Part shown: one piece after another, positions 1 through 10,900 of the stretch
How positions within the stretch are numbered: the stretch's first letter is position 1
Layout of the letters: every line of letters begins with the position of its first letter
Source of the DNA: Pseudomonas silvicola
GTDB taxonomy: Bacteria > Pseudomonadota > Gammaproteobacteria > Pseudomonadales > Pseudomonadaceae
Direction: 5' to 3'
Assembly: GCF_026651855.1 (NCBI RefSeq)
Contig: NZ_CP093280.1
Span: forward strand, 1,900,001 to 1,964,000
Length of the DNA: 64,000 nt
Position numbers and translations under genes: made by a program
The notes under the pieces: model-generated
Databases searched by the model: none
Told to the model about the DNA's origin: nothing
The model's input: only the letters and a program-made list of their open reading frames with translations

Positions 1-1
1 G

Positions 2-355
2 GCCCGTCAACTGGGTTGGCCGACCGCCAACGTGCAGCTCAAGCGCCGTCGCGTGCCGTTCACCGGGGTGTACCAGGTGAGCGCCGAGATCGATGGCACA
101 ACCTGGCCGGGAGTCGCCAACATAGGCGTGCGGCCAACGGTTGCGGGTGATGGCAGTGCCCACCTGGAAGTACATTTGCTGGACTTTGCCGGTGACCTCT
201 ATGGCCGGCGTTTGACGGTGGTGTTCCACCACAAGCTGCGTGATGAGCAGCGTTTCGCCTCCCTTGAGGCGCTGAAGTCGGCGATCGATGCGGACGTCGC
301 CGCCGCCCGAGCCCATGCCCTTGAGCATCGGCCAACTGCTAACCCAAGAGCCTGA
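2..355 (+). CDS. ribF: RibF, bifunctional riboflavin kinase/FAD synthetase (C-terminal part)
   Basis: The 5' end lies outside the window. The visible frame begins with [12 protein letters not shown], the conserved start of the C-terminal riboflavin kinase domain, and continues through [19 protein letters not shown] and the EVHLLDF / [21 protein letters not shown] block typical of RibF. The enzyme phosphorylates riboflavin to FMN and adenylates it to FAD in the cytoplasm; the N-terminal FAD synthetase domain is not in view. The stop is one base before the ileS start, so the two genes are probably cotranscribed, an order common in gamma-proteobacteria. Confidence 0.95.
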   Translation, partial: ARQLGWPTANVQLKRRRVPFTGVYQVSAEIDGTTWPGVANIGVRPTVAGDGSAHLEVHLLDFAGDLYGRRLTVVFHHKLRDEQRFASLEALKSAIDADVAAARAHALEHRPTANPRA

Positions 356-356
356 A

Positions 357-3188
357 ATGACCGACTACAAAGCCACGCTAAACCTTCCGGACACCGCCTT
401 CCCAATGAAGGCCGGCCTGCCCCAGCGCGAGCCGCAAACTCTGCAGCGCTGGGACAGCATTGGCCTGTACCAGAAGCTGCGTGAAATTGGCAAGGACCGT
501 CCCAAGTTCGTGCTGCACGACGGCCCTCCGTACGCCAACGGCAGTATTCACATCGGTCATGCGGTCAACAAGATCCTCAAGGACATGATCATCCGTTCCA
601 AGACCCTGGCCGGCTTCGATGCGCCGTATGTGCCGGGCTGGGACTGCCATGGCCTGCCGATCGAGCACAAGGTGGAAGTCTCCCACGGCAAGAACCTGGG
701 CGCCGACAAGACCCGCGAACTGTGCCGCGCCTACGCCAGCGAGCAGATCGAGGGCCAGAAGGCCGAATTCATCCGCCTGGGCGTGCTGGGTGACTGGGCC
801 AACCCCTACAAGACCATGAACTTCACCAACGAGGCCGGCGAAATCCGTGCCCTGGCGGAAATGGTCAAGAACGGTTTCGTGTTCAAGGGCCTCAAGCCCG
901 TGAACTGGTGCTTTGACTGCGGTTCGGCCCTGGCCGAAGCGGAAGTGGAATACCAGGACAAGAAATCCGACACCATCGACGTGGCCTTCAATGTCGCCGA
1001 CCAGCAAAGCCTGGCCGACGCCTTTGGCTTGCCGGGCCTGGACAAGACCGCGGCCATCGTGATCTGGACCACCACCGCGTGGACCATCCCGGCCAACCAG
1101 GCGCTGAACGTGCACCCGGACTTCACCTATGCCCTGGTGGACGTCGGTGACCGCCTGCTGATCCTGGCCGAAGAGCTGGTCGAAGCCTGCCTGAGCCGTT
1201 ACGGCCTGACGGGCAACACCATCGCCACCGCCAAGGGCTCGGCCCTGGAAAACATTCACTTCCAGCACCCGTTCTACCACCGTACCTCGCCGGTCTACCT
1301 GGCCGAGTACGTGGAGCTGGGCGCTGGTACCGGCGTGGTTCACTCGGCACCTGCCTACGGTGAAGACGACTTCGTGACCTGCAAGAAATACGGCATGGTC
1401 AACGACGACATCCTCAACCCGGTGCAGAGCAACGGCGTGTACGTGGATTCGCTGGAGTTCTTCGGTGGCCAGTTCATCTGGAAGGCCAACCCGAACATCA
1501 TCGCCAAGCTGGCCGAGGTCGGCGCGCTGATGAACACCGAAACCATCAGCCACAGCTACATGCACTGCTGGCGCCACAAGACCCCGCTGATCTACCGCGC
1601 CACCGCGCAGTGGTTCGTGGGCATGGACAAGCAACCGACCGAAGGCGCCACCCTGCGCAACCGCGCGGTCAAAGCCATCGAAGAAACCAGGTTCGTGCCG
1701 GCCTGGGGCCAGGCGCGCCTGCATTCGATGATCGCCAACCGTCCGGACTGGTGCATCTCGCGTCAGCGCAACTGGGGCGTGCCGATCCCGTTCTTCCTGC
1801 ACAAGGAAAGCGGTGAGCTGCACCCACGCACCGTCGAACTGATGGAAGAAGTGGCCAAGCGCGTTGAAGTCGAAGGCATCGAAGCCTGGTTCAAGCTCGA
1901 CGCCACCGAGCTGCTGGGCGCCGAAGCGGCCCAGTACGACAAGATCAGCGACACCCTGGACGTGTGGTTCGACTCCGGCACCACCCACTGGCACGTGCTG
2001 CGCGGTTCGCACCCCATGGGCCACGAGACCGGCCCGCGCGCCGACCTGTACCTGGAAGGCTCCGACCAGCACCGCGGCTGGTTCCACTCTTCCTTGCTGA
2101 CGGGTTGCGCCATCGACAACCACGCGCCGTATCGTGAACTGCTGACCCACGGCTTCACCGTGGATGAGAACGGCCGCAAGATGTCCAAGTCGCTGGGCAA
2201 CGTCATCGCCCCGCAGAAGGTCAACGACACCCTGGGCGCCGACATCATGCGCCTGTGGGTCTCGGCCACCGACTACTCGGGCGAAATGGCCGTGTCGGAC
2301 ACCATCCTGCAGCGCAGCGCCGACGCCTACCGCCGTATCCGCAACACCGCGCGCTTCCTGCTCTCGAACCTGAGCGGCTTCAACCCGGCCACCGACCTGT
2401 TGCCGGCCGACGAGATGATCGCCCTGGACCGCTGGGCCGTTGACCGCGCGCTGCTGCTGCAACGCGAGCTGGAAGAGCACTACAGCGAATACCGCTTCTG
2501 GAACGTGTACTCCAAGGTCCACAACTTCTGCGTGCAGGAGCTGGGTGGTTTCTACCTGGACATCATCAAGGACCGCCAGTACACCACCGGCGCCAACAGC
2601 ACTGCACGCCGCTCGTGCCAGACCGCGCTGTTCCACATCTCCGAAGCGCTGGTGCGCTGGATCGCGCCGATCCTGGCCTTCACCGCCGACGAGCTGTGGC
2701 AGTACCTGCCGGGCGAACGCAACGAGTCGGTGATGCTCAACACCTGGTACCAGGGCCTCACCGAATTGCCGGAAGGCTTCGAGCTGGGCCGCGAGTACTG
2801 GGAAGGCGTGATGGCGGTGAAGACCGCGGTCAACAAGGAACTGGAGAACCAGCGCGCGGCGAAAGCCATCGGTGGCAACCTGCAGGCCGAAGTGACACTG
2901 TATGCCGACGAAGCCGTGAGCACCGACCTTGCCAAGCTGGGCAACGAGCTGCGCTTCGTGCTGATCACTTCCAAGGCCAGCGTCGCGCCGTTCGTCGATG
3001 CCCCGGCCGATGCCGTGGTCACTGAAGTAGCGGGCTTGAAGCTGAAAGTGGTCAAGTCCGGCTACACCAAGTGCGCCCGTTGCTGGCACTTCCGCGATGA
3101 CGTCGGCGTGAACGCCGAGCACCCGGAAATCTGCGGCCGTTGCGTGGACAACATCAGCGGTGCAGGCGAGGTGCGTCACTATGCCTAA
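357..3188 (+). CDS. ileS: Isoleucyl-tRNA synthetase
   Basis: The product is 943 aa, the usual length of Pseudomonas IleS, and charges tRNA-Ile in the cytoplasm. The start is the ATG ([10 protein letters not shown]) one base after ribF; an upstream in-frame start lies inside ribF and is rejected. Class I signatures are clear: a HIGH motif in [11 protein letters not shown] near residue 65 and KMSKS in [11 protein letters not shown] near residue 610. The editing (CP1) domain lies between them, and a C-terminal zinc ribbon has Cys pairs CARC and CGRC. The end overlaps the lspA start by 8 bp, which suggests translational coupling. Confidence 0.98.
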   Translation: MTDYKATLNLPDTAFPMKAGLPQREPQTLQRWDSIGLYQKLREIGKDRPKFVLHDGPPYANGSIHIGHAVNKILKDMIIRSKTLAGFDAPYVPGWDCHGLPIEHKVEVSHGKNLGADKTRELCRAYASEQIEGQKAEFIRLGVLGDWANPYKTMNFTNEAGEIRALAEMVKNGFVFKGLKPVNWCFDCGSALAEAEVEYQDKKSDTIDVAFNVADQQSLADAFGLPGLDKTAAIVIWTTTAWTIPANQALNVHPDFTYALVDVGDRLLILAEELVEACLSRYGLTGNTIATAKGSALENIHFQHPFYHRTSPVYLAEYVELGAGTGVVHSAPAYGEDDFVTCKKYGMVNDDILNPVQSNGVYVDSLEFFGGQFIWKANPNIIAKLAEVGALMNTETISHSYMHCWRHKTPLIYRATAQWFVGMDKQPTEGATLRNRAVKAIEETRFVPAWGQARLHSMIANRPDWCISRQRNWGVPIPFFLHKESGELHPRTVELMEEVAKRVEVEGIEAWFKLDATELLGAEAAQYDKISDTLDVWFDSGTTHWHVLRGSHPMGHETGPRADLYLEGSDQHRGWFHSSLLTGCAIDNHAPYRELLTHGFTVDENGRKMSKSLGNVIAPQKVNDTLGADIMRLWVSATDYSGEMAVSDTILQRSADAYRRIRNTARFLLSNLSGFNPATDLLPADEMIALDRWAVDRALLLQRELEEHYSEYRFWNVYSKVHNFCVQELGGFYLDIIKDRQYTTGANSTARRSCQTALFHISEALVRWIAPILAFTADELWQYLPGERNESVMLNTWYQGLTELPEGFELGREYWEGVMAVKTAVNKELENQRAAKAIGGNLQAEVTLYADEAVSTDLAKLGNELRFVLITSKASVAPFVDAPADAVVTEVAGLKLKVVKSGYTKCARCWHFRDDVGVNAEHPEICGRCVDNISGAGEVRHYA

Positions 3189-3696
3189 GGCCGATGCCGG
3201 GCGCTTCGGGCGCCTGGGCTGGCTCTGGTTGAGCGTGCTGGTTCTGGTCCTTGACCAGGCCAGCAAGTTCTACTTCCAGAGCAACCTGAGCCTGTACCAG
3301 CAGATGGTGGTCATTCCCGACTACTTCAGCTGGACCCTGGCCTACAACACGGGCGCGGCCTTCAGCTTCCTGGCCGACAGCTCGGGCTGGCAGCGCTGGC
3401 TGTTCGCCCTGATCGCCGTGGTGGTCAGCGCGGTGCTGCTAGTGTGGCTCAAGCGCCTGGGCCGCCATGAAAACTGGTTGGCCGTGGCGTTGGTGCTGGT
3501 ACTGGGCGGCGCGCTGGGCAACCTGTACGACCGCATCGTGCTGGGCCACGTGATCGACTTCGTGCTGGTGCACTGGCAGAACCGCTGGTACTTCCCGGCG
3601 TTCAACCTGGCCGACAGCGCCATTACCATTGGCGCGGTGATGCTGGCCCTGGACATGTTCAAGAGCAAGAAAACCGGAGACGCGGTCCATGACTGA
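3181..3696 (+). CDS. lspA: Lipoprotein signal peptidase (signal peptidase II)
   Basis: This 171 aa inner-membrane aspartyl protease removes signal peptides from prolipoproteins after lipidation. Four hydrophobic segments are visible. The two catalytic Asp regions are present: [16 protein letters not shown] and [12 protein letters not shown]. The ATG used ([10 protein letters not shown]) overlaps the ileS stop and fits the family length; a longer frame inside ileS is rejected. The ileS-lspA-fkpB-ispH order is a conserved operon in Pseudomonas. BamD, encoded at 16.2 kb, has a lipobox and would be a substrate. Confidence 0.97.
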   Translation: MPKADAGRFGRLGWLWLSVLVLVLDQASKFYFQSNLSLYQQMVVIPDYFSWTLAYNTGAAFSFLADSSGWQRWLFALIAVVVSAVLLVWLKRLGRHENWLAVALVLVLGGALGNLYDRIVLGHVIDFVLVHWQNRWYFPAFNLADSAITIGAVMLALDMFKSKKTGDAVHD

Positions 3697-4126
3697 GCAG
3701 CGTATCGCTCAAAACACCGAAGTGACCCTGCATTTCGCCCTGCACCTGGAAAACGGTGACACCGTCGACAGCACCTTCGACAAGGCCCCGGCCGTGTTCA
3801 AGGTGGGTGACGGCAACCTGTTGCCCGGTTTCGAGGCGGCGATCTTCGGTTTCAAGGCCGGTGACAAGCGCACCGTGGTGGTCCCGCCGGAGAACGCCTT
3901 TGGTCAGCCCAACCCGCAGAACGTTCAGATCATGCCACGCTCGCAGTTCCAGGACATGGAGCTATCGGAAGGCCTGCTGGTGATCTTCAACGACGCGGCC
4001 AACACTGAACTGCCCGGCGTGGTGAAGGCGTTCGACGACGCGCAAGTGACCGTCGACTTCAACCACCCGCTGGCTGGCAAGACCCTGAACTTCGAAGTGG
4101 ACATCATCGAGGTCAAGGCTCTCTGA
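3689..4126 (+). CDS. fkpB: FKBP-type peptidyl-prolyl isomerase (SlpA/FkpB family)
   Basis: This 145 aa cytoplasmic protein matches the SlpA-like FKBP family: an N-terminal strand VTLHFALHLENGDTVDSTFDKAPAVFKVGDGNLLPGFEAAIFGFKAGDKRTVVVPPENAFG, followed by an insert-in-flap domain (residues 70-125) ending NHPLAGKTLNFEVDIIEV. The family isomerises prolyl bonds and acts as a folding helper. The start codon overlaps the lspA stop by 8 bp, so it is translated as part of the ileS-lspA-fkpB-ispH operon. Confidence 0.95.
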   Translation: MTEQRIAQNTEVTLHFALHLENGDTVDSTFDKAPAVFKVGDGNLLPGFEAAIFGFKAGDKRTVVVPPENAFGQPNPQNVQIMPRSQFQDMELSEGLLVIFNDAANTELPGVVKAFDDAQVTVDFNHPLAGKTLNFEVDIIEVKAL

Positions 4127-4159
4127 GCCTTGCCCCAGCGCGCAAGCACGAGGCACAGC

Positions 4160-5104
4160 ATGCAAATCAAACTCGCCAACCCCCGTGGCTTCTGCGCCGG
4201 CGTGGACCGCGCGATCGAAATCGTCAACCGCGCCCTGGAAGTCTTCGGCCCGCCGATCTACGTGCGCCATGAAGTGGTGCACAACAAGTTCGTGGTCGAA
4301 GACCTGCGCAACCGTGGCGCCATCTTCGTCGAAGAGCTGGACCAGGTGCCGGACGACGTCATTGTCATCTTCAGTGCCCACGGTGTTTCCCAGGCCGTGC
4401 GCAAGGAAGCGGCCGGCCGCGGCCTGAAGGTGTTCGACGCCACATGCCCGCTGGTGACCAAGGTGCACATCGAGGTGGCGCGCTACAGCCGCGACGGCCG
4501 CGAGTGCATCCTGATCGGCCACGCCGGCCACCCGGAAGTGGAAGGCACCATGGGCCAGTATGATTCGAGCAATGGTGGCTCGATCTACCTGGTCGAAGAC
4601 GAGAAGGACGTGGCCACCCTGGCGGTGCGCAACCCCGACAACGTCGCCTTCGTCACGCAGACCACCTTGTCGATGGACGACACCAGCCGCGTCATCGACG
4701 CCCTGCGCTCGCGTTTCCCCAACATCGGCGGGCCGCGCAAGGACGACATCTGCTACGCGACGCAAAACCGCCAGGACGCGGTCAAGCAACTGGCCGACGA
4801 GTGCGACGTGGTCCTGGTGGTGGGCAGCCCCAACAGCTCCAACTCCAACCGCCTGCGTGAGCTGGCCGAGCGCATGGCCACCCCCGCGTACCTGATCGAC
4901 GGCGCCGAAGACATGCAGCAAAGCTGGTTCGACGGCGTGCAGCGCATTGGTATCACCGCCGGTGCCTCGGCACCGGAAGTATTGGTGCGCGGTGTGATCG
5001 AGCAGTTGCGCGCCTGGGGCGCGGTCGGCGCCGAAGAGCTGGACGGGCGGCCGGAGAACATCACGTTCTCGATGCCCAAGGAACTACGCGTCAAGGCCAT
5101 CTAA
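4160..5104 (+). CDS. ispH: 4-hydroxy-3-methylbut-2-enyl diphosphate reductase
   Basis: This is the 314 aa last enzyme of the MEP isoprenoid pathway, making IPP and DMAPP from HMBPP with a 4Fe-4S cluster. The three conserved cluster cysteines are seen in [20 protein letters not shown] and [10 protein letters not shown], and the catalytic Glu region in ITAGASAPE is intact. The ATG ([12 protein letters not shown]) gives the normal family length; the frame extends a little upstream without a better start. It ends the ileS operon, and an intrinsic terminator follows within 40 bp. Its stop codon overlaps that of the convergent fimT-like gene. Confidence 0.97.
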   Translation: MQIKLANPRGFCAGVDRAIEIVNRALEVFGPPIYVRHEVVHNKFVVEDLRNRGAIFVEELDQVPDDVIVIFSAHGVSQAVRKEAAGRGLKVFDATCPLVTKVHIEVARYSRDGRECILIGHAGHPEVEGTMGQYDSSNGGSIYLVEDEKDVATLAVRNPDNVAFVTQTTLSMDDTSRVIDALRSRFPNIGGPRKDDICYATQNRQDAVKQLADECDVVLVVGSPNSSNSNRLRELAERMATPAYLIDGAEDMQQSWFDGVQRIGITAGASAPEVLVRGVIEQLRAWGAVGAEELDGRPENITFSMPKELRVKAI

Positions 5105-5625
5105 GTCTGCACTGAACAAAGGGCCTGCTGGGCCCTTTTGTTTGTCAGGTGCACGCGGCCGCTCTTGGCCACCACCACCTGGTAATGGCTCTCGCCCGTT
5201 TGGCCATCACAGACATGCACCGTGCCGGCCTGAAACGCACCGTTGTCCTGCAACGCCCAACCCTGGCCCGTGAACCGCACTTGTTCGCGTACCGGTGTAT
5301 TGCCCTTCACCACGACCCGAGACATACCCTGATGTACCCGCAACACCGGGTTGTCCGCGTCATTGGCGCCCTTGCCGCTATGGTCGGCGATGATCCGCCA
5401 GCCGTTGGCCCAATCACCCTCCAGGGCATGCATGAGCACATCGCGGTGCCCCAGCACCGCCTCGGTACGTGCCGCCCGCAGGCTGGCCAGCAACTCCTGG
5501 GCGATGACCTGGCGTTGATGGCTGGCGACCATCTGCTGATACACGGGCGCGGCCATGTGCAGCAAGACCCCAGCGATGGCGAGGGCCCCCAGCAGTTGTA
5601 GCAGTGTGAAACCTTGTTGGTGCAT
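5101..5625 (-). CDS. fimT: FimT/GspH-family minor pilin with Gln at +5
   Basis: This 174 aa protein starts at [13 protein letters not shown], a type III prepilin signal with cleavage after Gly, followed by a single hydrophobic helix. FimT/GspH proteins are minor pilins or pseudopilins processed by PilD. Residue +5 of the predicted mature protein is Gln, not the near-universal Glu. The ATG chosen sits four residues before the cleavage site; the frame runs much further upstream but without prepilin sense. It is transcribed away from fimU-pilVWX-pilY1-pilE, whereas fimT and fimU are tandem in P. aeruginosa. Its 3' end contains the ispH terminator. The family call is firm; calling it FimT is likely but positional. 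Confidence 0.8.
   Translation of the reverse strand: MHQQGFTLLQLLGALAIAGVLLHMAAPVYQQMVASHQRQVIAQELLASLRAARTEAVLGHRDVLMHALEGDWANGWRIIADHSGKGANDADNPVLRVHQGMSRVVVKGNTPVREQVRFTGQGWALQDNGAFQAGTVHVCDGQTGESHYQVVVAKSGRVHLTNKRAQQALCSVQT
5115..5144 (+). terminator. Rho-independent terminator of the ispH operon
   Basis: The stem AACAAAGGGCC pairs with GGCCCTTTTGTT across a short loop (TGCTG), with T-rich sequence on the plus strand. It lies 10 bp after ispH but inside the 3' coding end of the opposing fimT-like gene, so it is both coding and terminating sequence. Confidence 0.8.
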
Positions 5626-5713
5626 GCCGATGCTCCTTGCGTGGCAACGCGGTGACGAGTTCGTACAGATGAACGCTGATCCCTCTGGAACAACCGTATA
5701 TCCTGTGCGCTGC

Positions 5714-5741
5714 TTTAGCGCGGGCACTGCTGGTTTATAGT
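5714..5741 (+). promoter_or_regulatory. Candidate sigma-70 promoter of the fimU-pilE cluster
   Basis: TTTAGC (5714-5719) and TATAGT (5736-5741) are separated by 16 bp, just upstream of the fimU start in the 143 bp divergent region. The -35 is weak, and the assignment rests only on position and match. Confidence 0.3.
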
Positions 5742-5768
5742 CCAAGCGCATTCGGGGGAGTGGGGTAA

Positions 5769-6233
5769 ATGGATTCAAGACGTAATGGGTTCACCATGGT
5801 GGAGATGGTGGTGACGGTGGCGATTCTGGCCATCATGGCTGCCATCGCGTTGCCGTCGTACACCAAGCTGATCGCCAACAACCGGGCGGATTCGGAAACC
5901 AATGACCTTTACCAAGCCCTCAATTACACCCGCATCGAAGCCATCAATCGCGGCCTGAGCGTGCGCATCACGCCTGCTACGGCAGGCGCCTGGACCGGCG
6001 TCCTCAATATCGCCCTGAGCTCGGGCGGCACACCGTTGCGGGTCATTCCCGGCATGTCCAGCCAGGCGACGCTGGCGTTCAGCACCACAGCCGCCTACAT
6101 CGAATTCAACAACCTGGGCGGGCTGACCTTCCCGGCGTCCGCGCTCAACCTGACCTACACCCAGGGCACTGTCACCCGCAGCCTGGGCGTGTGCCTCAAT
6201 GGTCGTATCGTCTTGAGCGGAACCTGCACATGA
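5769..6233 (+). CDS. fimU: FimU/GspH-family minor pilin
   Basis: This 154 aa protein begins MDSRRNGFTMVEMVVTVAILAIMAAIALPSY, a type III prepilin leader with Gly(-1), Phe(+1) and Glu(+5). After the N-terminal helix it follows the GspH/FimU pattern, with a Cys pair near the C-terminus (CLNGRIVLSGTC). FimU is one of the minor pilins that prime pilus assembly and carry PilY1 at the tip. It is first in a six-gene run; its TGA overlaps the pilV ATG (ATGA). FimU rather than a second FimT is inferred from position before pilV. Confidence 0.85.
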   Translation: MDSRRNGFTMVEMVVTVAILAIMAAIALPSYTKLIANNRADSETNDLYQALNYTRIEAINRGLSVRITPATAGAWTGVLNIALSSGGTPLRVIPGMSSQATLAFSTTAAYIEFNNLGGLTFPASALNLTYTQGTVTRSLGVCLNGRIVLSGTCT

Positions 6234-6724
6234 GCCTGAAAAACACGCAGCGGGGCTTTTCGTTGATCGAAGTGCTGGTGGCCTTGCTGATTCTGGCCGT
6301 CGGCCTGCTGGGCGCGGCGGCCATCCAGGTGAACGCCTTGAAATACACCGACAGCTCGGCCATGCGCACCCAGGCCAGTTTCATCGCCTATGACATGCTC
6401 GACCGCATCCGCGCCAACAACGGCGCCAACTACACCCTGGCCTCGGCGCAGGCCGCGACCACCACCACCGCCACCTCCGACCCCCGGGCGTTGGACTGGT
6501 CCGACTTCAAGACCAACATCAACAGCGGGCTGGGTGGCAGTAGCAATGCTGACGGCTCCATCGCCATCGCCAACAACGTCATTACCATCACGATCAAATG
6601 GGGGGATGCGCGGGCGGGCAACAGCGTGAACGCGATCAACGCCACGACGGCCAATCAGAACACCAATACCCAGACGTTCACGTTGGTGTCCAGGGCGTTC
6701 AATGACGGCACGGTGACCCAATGA
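6230..6724 (+). CDS. pilV: Type IV pilus minor pilin PilV
   Basis: This is a 164 aa minor pilin with the leader MSLKNTQRGFSLIEVLVALLILAVGLLGAAAIQVNAL, the PilV/GspI signature (GFSLIEVLVAL, then the GLLG and NA motif). The ATG overlaps the fimU stop, which supports this start over an upstream one in the same frame. PilV works with FimU, PilW and PilX at the pilus tip. It is followed without a gap by pilW (ATGA overlap). Confidence 0.93.
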   Translation: MSLKNTQRGFSLIEVLVALLILAVGLLGAAAIQVNALKYTDSSAMRTQASFIAYDMLDRIRANNGANYTLASAQAATTTTATSDPRALDWSDFKTNINSGLGGSSNADGSIAIANNVITITIKWGDARAGNSVNAINATTANQNTNTQTFTLVSRAFNDGTVTQ

Positions 6725-7449
6725 AAAAGCATTGCGCCGGGTTCGGCCTGATCGAACTGATGGTGGCCATACTGCTGGGCCTGATCATCCTGTTGGGTGT
6801 CTTGCAGATATTCATTTCCGCCAAGAACACCTACCTGGCGCAAAATGCCTCGGCGGCCATGCAGGAAGATGCGCGGTATGCGTTGAGCAAGATGGTGCAG
6901 GAAATCCGCATGGTGGGGATGTTCGGGTGCGTGAAGACGGTCACGCCGGATGCGACTGCCGCCGATTTCATCGCCGCCCAGGTGAGCCCGATCACCTACG
7001 TGACCACCACGGTCGGTACCGTGACCACTGGAACGTTGACCTTGATCACCGGGGATGTGGGCAGCAGTACCACGCCGACCTGGACCATTCTCACCGATTG
7101 CGTCACCAGCCCTTCGACCGTTTCGGCTGGCGCCAAGACGGCTACTGGGATGATTGCATTGCCAATCCGCAAGGTGATTTACACCTACAACAGCACCACC
7201 CAGCAATTGCTGACCGTGTCCGGCACTACCCAATCGGTGCTGATCAGTAACGTCGCCGCCATGAGCGTGCTGTTTGGCATGGCTGCCGACACCAGCGTTG
7301 GCAGCCCGATTACTTCCTACACGGCAACGCCTGCTTCCGCGGCCAACATTCGCAGTGTACGCATCACCCTGACCTTGTCCGATCCCAATGGACGAGTGGC
7401 CAACCAGACCTTCAACGTCGTTGCGGCTATTCGCAACCGCTTGCCATGA
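6721..7449 (+). CDS. pilW: Type IV pilus minor pilin PilW
   Basis: This 242 aa protein has the PilW/GspJ leader MKKHCAGFGLIELMVAILLGLIILLGVLQIF and continues YLAQNASAAMQEDARYALSKMVQEIRMVGMFGC, the typical PilW block in which an early Cys follows IRMVG. It is a minor pilin of the priming complex in the inner membrane and pilus tip. Its start overlaps the pilV stop and its stop touches the pilX start region. Confidence 0.93.
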   Translation: MKKHCAGFGLIELMVAILLGLIILLGVLQIFISAKNTYLAQNASAAMQEDARYALSKMVQEIRMVGMFGCVKTVTPDATAADFIAAQVSPITYVTTTVGTVTTGTLTLITGDVGSSTTPTWTILTDCVTSPSTVSAGAKTATGMIALPIRKVIYTYNSTTQQLLTVSGTTQSVLISNVAAMSVLFGMAADTSVGSPITSYTATPASAANIRSVRITLTLSDPNGRVANQTFNVVAAIRNRLP

Positions 7450-7460
7450 GGACTGTGCCG

Positions 7461-7973
7461 ATGAAGCGCGGTCGCCCCTTTGCCTCCCCCCCGAGCCAGC
7501 GTTCCCAGCAAGGCATGGTCCTGCTGGTGGCGTTGGTGATGTTGCTGCTGATTACCATGATCGGCGTTTCATCCATGCACAACGCCACCTTGCAGGAAAA
7601 AATGGCCAGCAGCGTGCAAACCCGAAACACGACCTTCCAGGCGGCCGAGGCAGCTTTGCGCGCGGGTGAGAATGCAGTCGCCACCACAGGTTATACCTTG
7701 GCCAAATGCACTACGACCACGACCTGTGCGCCGCCACCTGCCACCGACTACAACCAGGTAACGACCGCTGGGGTCTACGGTACCGCCGGCATTACCTGGG
7801 TGGCAGTGGGTACCACGGGCTTCTACGGCGTACAGATGATCGGCACCACCAGCGACCCGGCCAACAGCAGCTCCACCAGCGCTTCGTTGTACCGCATTAC
7901 CGCTATCGGTTTCACCGCGGCGACGCCGTTGACCAACCCGCGCTCGGTACTGGAGAGTGTGTATGCGAAATAG
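7461..7973 (+). CDS. pilX: Type IV pilus minor pilin PilX
   Basis: The protein is about 170 aa with SQQGMVLLVALVMLLLITMIGVSSMHN, the PilX N-terminal type, which (like GspK) has a hydrophobic residue instead of Glu at +5. The next block, EKMASSVQTRNTTFQAAEAALRAGE, is a PilX hallmark. I chose the ATG at 7461 because GAGGA lies eight bases before it. An ATG at 7446, coupled to the pilW stop, would add five residues. The C-terminus ends in [11 protein letters not shown], and its last codons overlap the start of pilY1. Confidence 0.9.
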   Translation: MKRGRPFASPPSQRSQQGMVLLVALVMLLLITMIGVSSMHNATLQEKMASSVQTRNTTFQAAEAALRAGENAVATTGYTLAKCTTTTTCAPPPATDYNQVTTAGVYGTAGITWVAVGTTGFYGVQMIGTTSDPANSSSTSASLYRITAIGFTAATPLTNPRSVLESVYAK

Positions 7974-10900
7974 CAAACGGACTCTGCGGCGCTGCCTGGG
8001 CCTGCTGCTGGGCATGTGCCTGGTGTTCTTCGTGGGAATACCGGCGCAGGCCTTCGCCCCATCTACATCACCACTGCTCAGTGCGGCGGCGGTGACGCCC
8101 AATGTCATGCTGTTGGTCGACGACTCGGGCAGTATGAACAGCATCATCTGGGCCAGTGGTTTCGACTCGACGGCCACGCCTTCCCAGATCTATATCTGTG
8201 CTTCCGACAGCAATTGCCTGTTCGGGCAGGCGCTGGATATGACTGATACCAGTATTTTCATTTCCGACCTCAACCGCGGCGGGTGCTCCAGTGGCTGGTA
8301 TGGCTTCTACCGCGGGCTGCTGGGGCTAGCGTCTATCTGCCTGAAGCTGCCCGACCCGGTGGGCAGTGGCAACACTCGCTACTCGGCAGCCTACCTGGCT
8401 TATCTGGTCAACCTGGCGAATGGTAAAAACACCGACTTCACCACCGGTACCATACCGACCGACTACCGCATCAACGTGGCCCGCACGGTGTCTGCGGCGC
8501 TGGTGGCTGCCAACCGCAACCTGCGTTTCGGCCTGGCCACGTTCAACTCGCCCACCAATGCCGACCGCGGGCCGGGTGGTTATATCGCCCGCTCCATCAG
8601 TGACTTGCAGGCGGTGAGCGGCAGTACCACGACCGCGCAGGCCACCACCAACTACAATAACCTCGTCAGTTCCATCAACGCCCTGGCGGCGGTGGCCAAC
8701 ACTCCGCTGGCGGAGACCTATTACGAAATCACCCGCTACATGCGGGGTATGGCGCCTTACTACAACTCTTCCCCGACCACCTATACGAGCCCCATTCAGT
8801 ACCGCTGCCAAAAGAATTTCGGCGTGGTGATCACCGATGGCCTGCCTACCTACGACCGTACGTTCCCTACCAATGACCCGCTGGGCGGCAAGAATCTACC
8901 CAACTGGGATGGCATCAACAATGACGGCGCAAACCTGAGTGGTGATAGCGAGGGTGACACGCTCTACCTGGATGACATCGCCAAGTTCGCCTACGACATC
9001 GACATGCGCGCGGCGTCCACCACCAGCACCGATGCCGCCGGCAAGAGTTGGGACGCGGCCGATTTCCCCAAGCAGAACATGCTGACCTATACCGTGGGGT
9101 TTACCTCTTCGAACCAGATGCTGTCGGATGCAGCGAGCTATGGCCATGGCAAGTACTATCAGGCCAGCGACAGCACCAGCCTCACCGCAGCACTGTCTTC
9201 GGCGCTCAGCGATATCACCTCCAAGGCCGGGTCCGGTGGGGCAGGCGCCACCAACTCTTCGACGTTGACCTCCAGCACTGTTTACTACCAGACGCTTTAT
9301 GACCCAGCCGACTGGCGCGGGGTTATCAATGCCTACGCGATCAGCACGGCGGGCGTGATCAGTTCCACCGCCAGTTGGACGACCAATACCACCATGGCGG
9401 TCGGCACCACGGCGCCTACGTTCGAGTCGTATAACACGAGTACCGCGCTGCCTATTACCATGAACTATGCCAACTACTCCAGCGCGCAGCAGGCCGTCTT
9501 GACCGCCAGCGTCCCGTCAGGCGTAACAGCTACCAGTCTGGTGAACTGGGCCAAGGGCACTAACGTCACTGGCCTGCGTACACGCACGGTACTGATGGGC
9601 GATATCATCAATTCGCCCCTGACGTTGGCGGCGGCCACCGATCAGACCGCGTCGGACTTGACCAACGACTCTACCTATACGAGTTTTCTGGCGATCAAGT
9701 CGGCGAACATGACGCCTCGTTTGCTGGTCAATGCCAATGATGGTTTCTTCAACGTACTCAATGCTAATACCGGTGTGCGCGACTATGCCTATATGCCCTC
9801 GACGGCATTGCCATCGCTGGAAAAGGTCGCCGATACCACCTATGTCAACGGCACGTCCCATACCTTCCTCAACGACGGCCAGATCGCAGTGTTCGATGCG
9901 CAGATCAGTAGCGCCTGGAAAACCATCGCACTGACCGGTACGGGCGGCGGTGGAAAGGCATATACGGCTGTACAGATCTTCGACGCGGCGACTAAAAGCA
10001 GTACGCCTAAGGCATTGTGGGAATTGCGTCCGGATACCGCGACCACGTTCGCGAACCTCGGCTATGCCTACTCCAAGCCCGAAGTGGCCCGCTTGCCTGA
10101 CGGGACCTGGGCAGCGTTCATCGCAAACGGCTATGGCAGCACCAAGGGGGTGGCATCACTCTTCGTGGTAAACCTGGCGACCGGGGCGCTGATCAAGGAG
10201 ATCGTGGCGGAGAGCAGCAACGGCAGCAATGGATTGTCGTCGGTTAAGCTGAAGGTCAATGCCTCCAACGTCGTTCAGGCCGCGTACGGGGGGGACCTGT
10301 TGGGCCACATGTGGAAGTTCGACCTCAGCAGTACGTCCACAGCAAGCTGGGCGGTGGCGTTTTCCGGTAGCCCTTTGTTCACGGCGCCGGGCGGCGCCAC
10401 CCAGCCGATCACCGCTCAGCCCTTGTTGGTAACCAACAGCACCAGCGGCAAGATGGTGTATTTCGGCACAGGCAAACTGCTGGAAACCACGGACAAGACC
10501 ACTACCGATAGCGAGGCGTTCTATGCGGTATGGGATGCCGACAATGCCACCGGCAATTACACCGTGTCCAACCTGCAAGCGCAGGCAATAACGGGCACCT
10601 ATACCTCTGGCACCAGTCAGTATCTGACCACCACCTCGAATGTCACGGACTACACCTCGCAGAAAGGCTGGTACATCCCGCTGGTCTACGGCACCCTACT
10701 GACCGGTAATCGGGTTATTTACCAAGCGGCATATACATCTGGCAGGGTGATCTTCACCACCGCCGACATTGACACTACCGACCCGTGTTCCAGCCAGGGC
10801 AGCGGTTACATCATCGAGTTGGATGCCCTCAACGGCAGCTTGCTGAGCTACCCGGTGCTGGACACCAATGGCGACGGTTCGGTCAATGCCAGTGACACCA

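Noticed and set aside
378-3266. 962-codon frame antisense to ileS
   Set aside because: It is a shadow of high-GC codon usage; the translation has no domain and ileS is certain. The same applies to long frames antisense to clpB, fruB-fruK and fruA.
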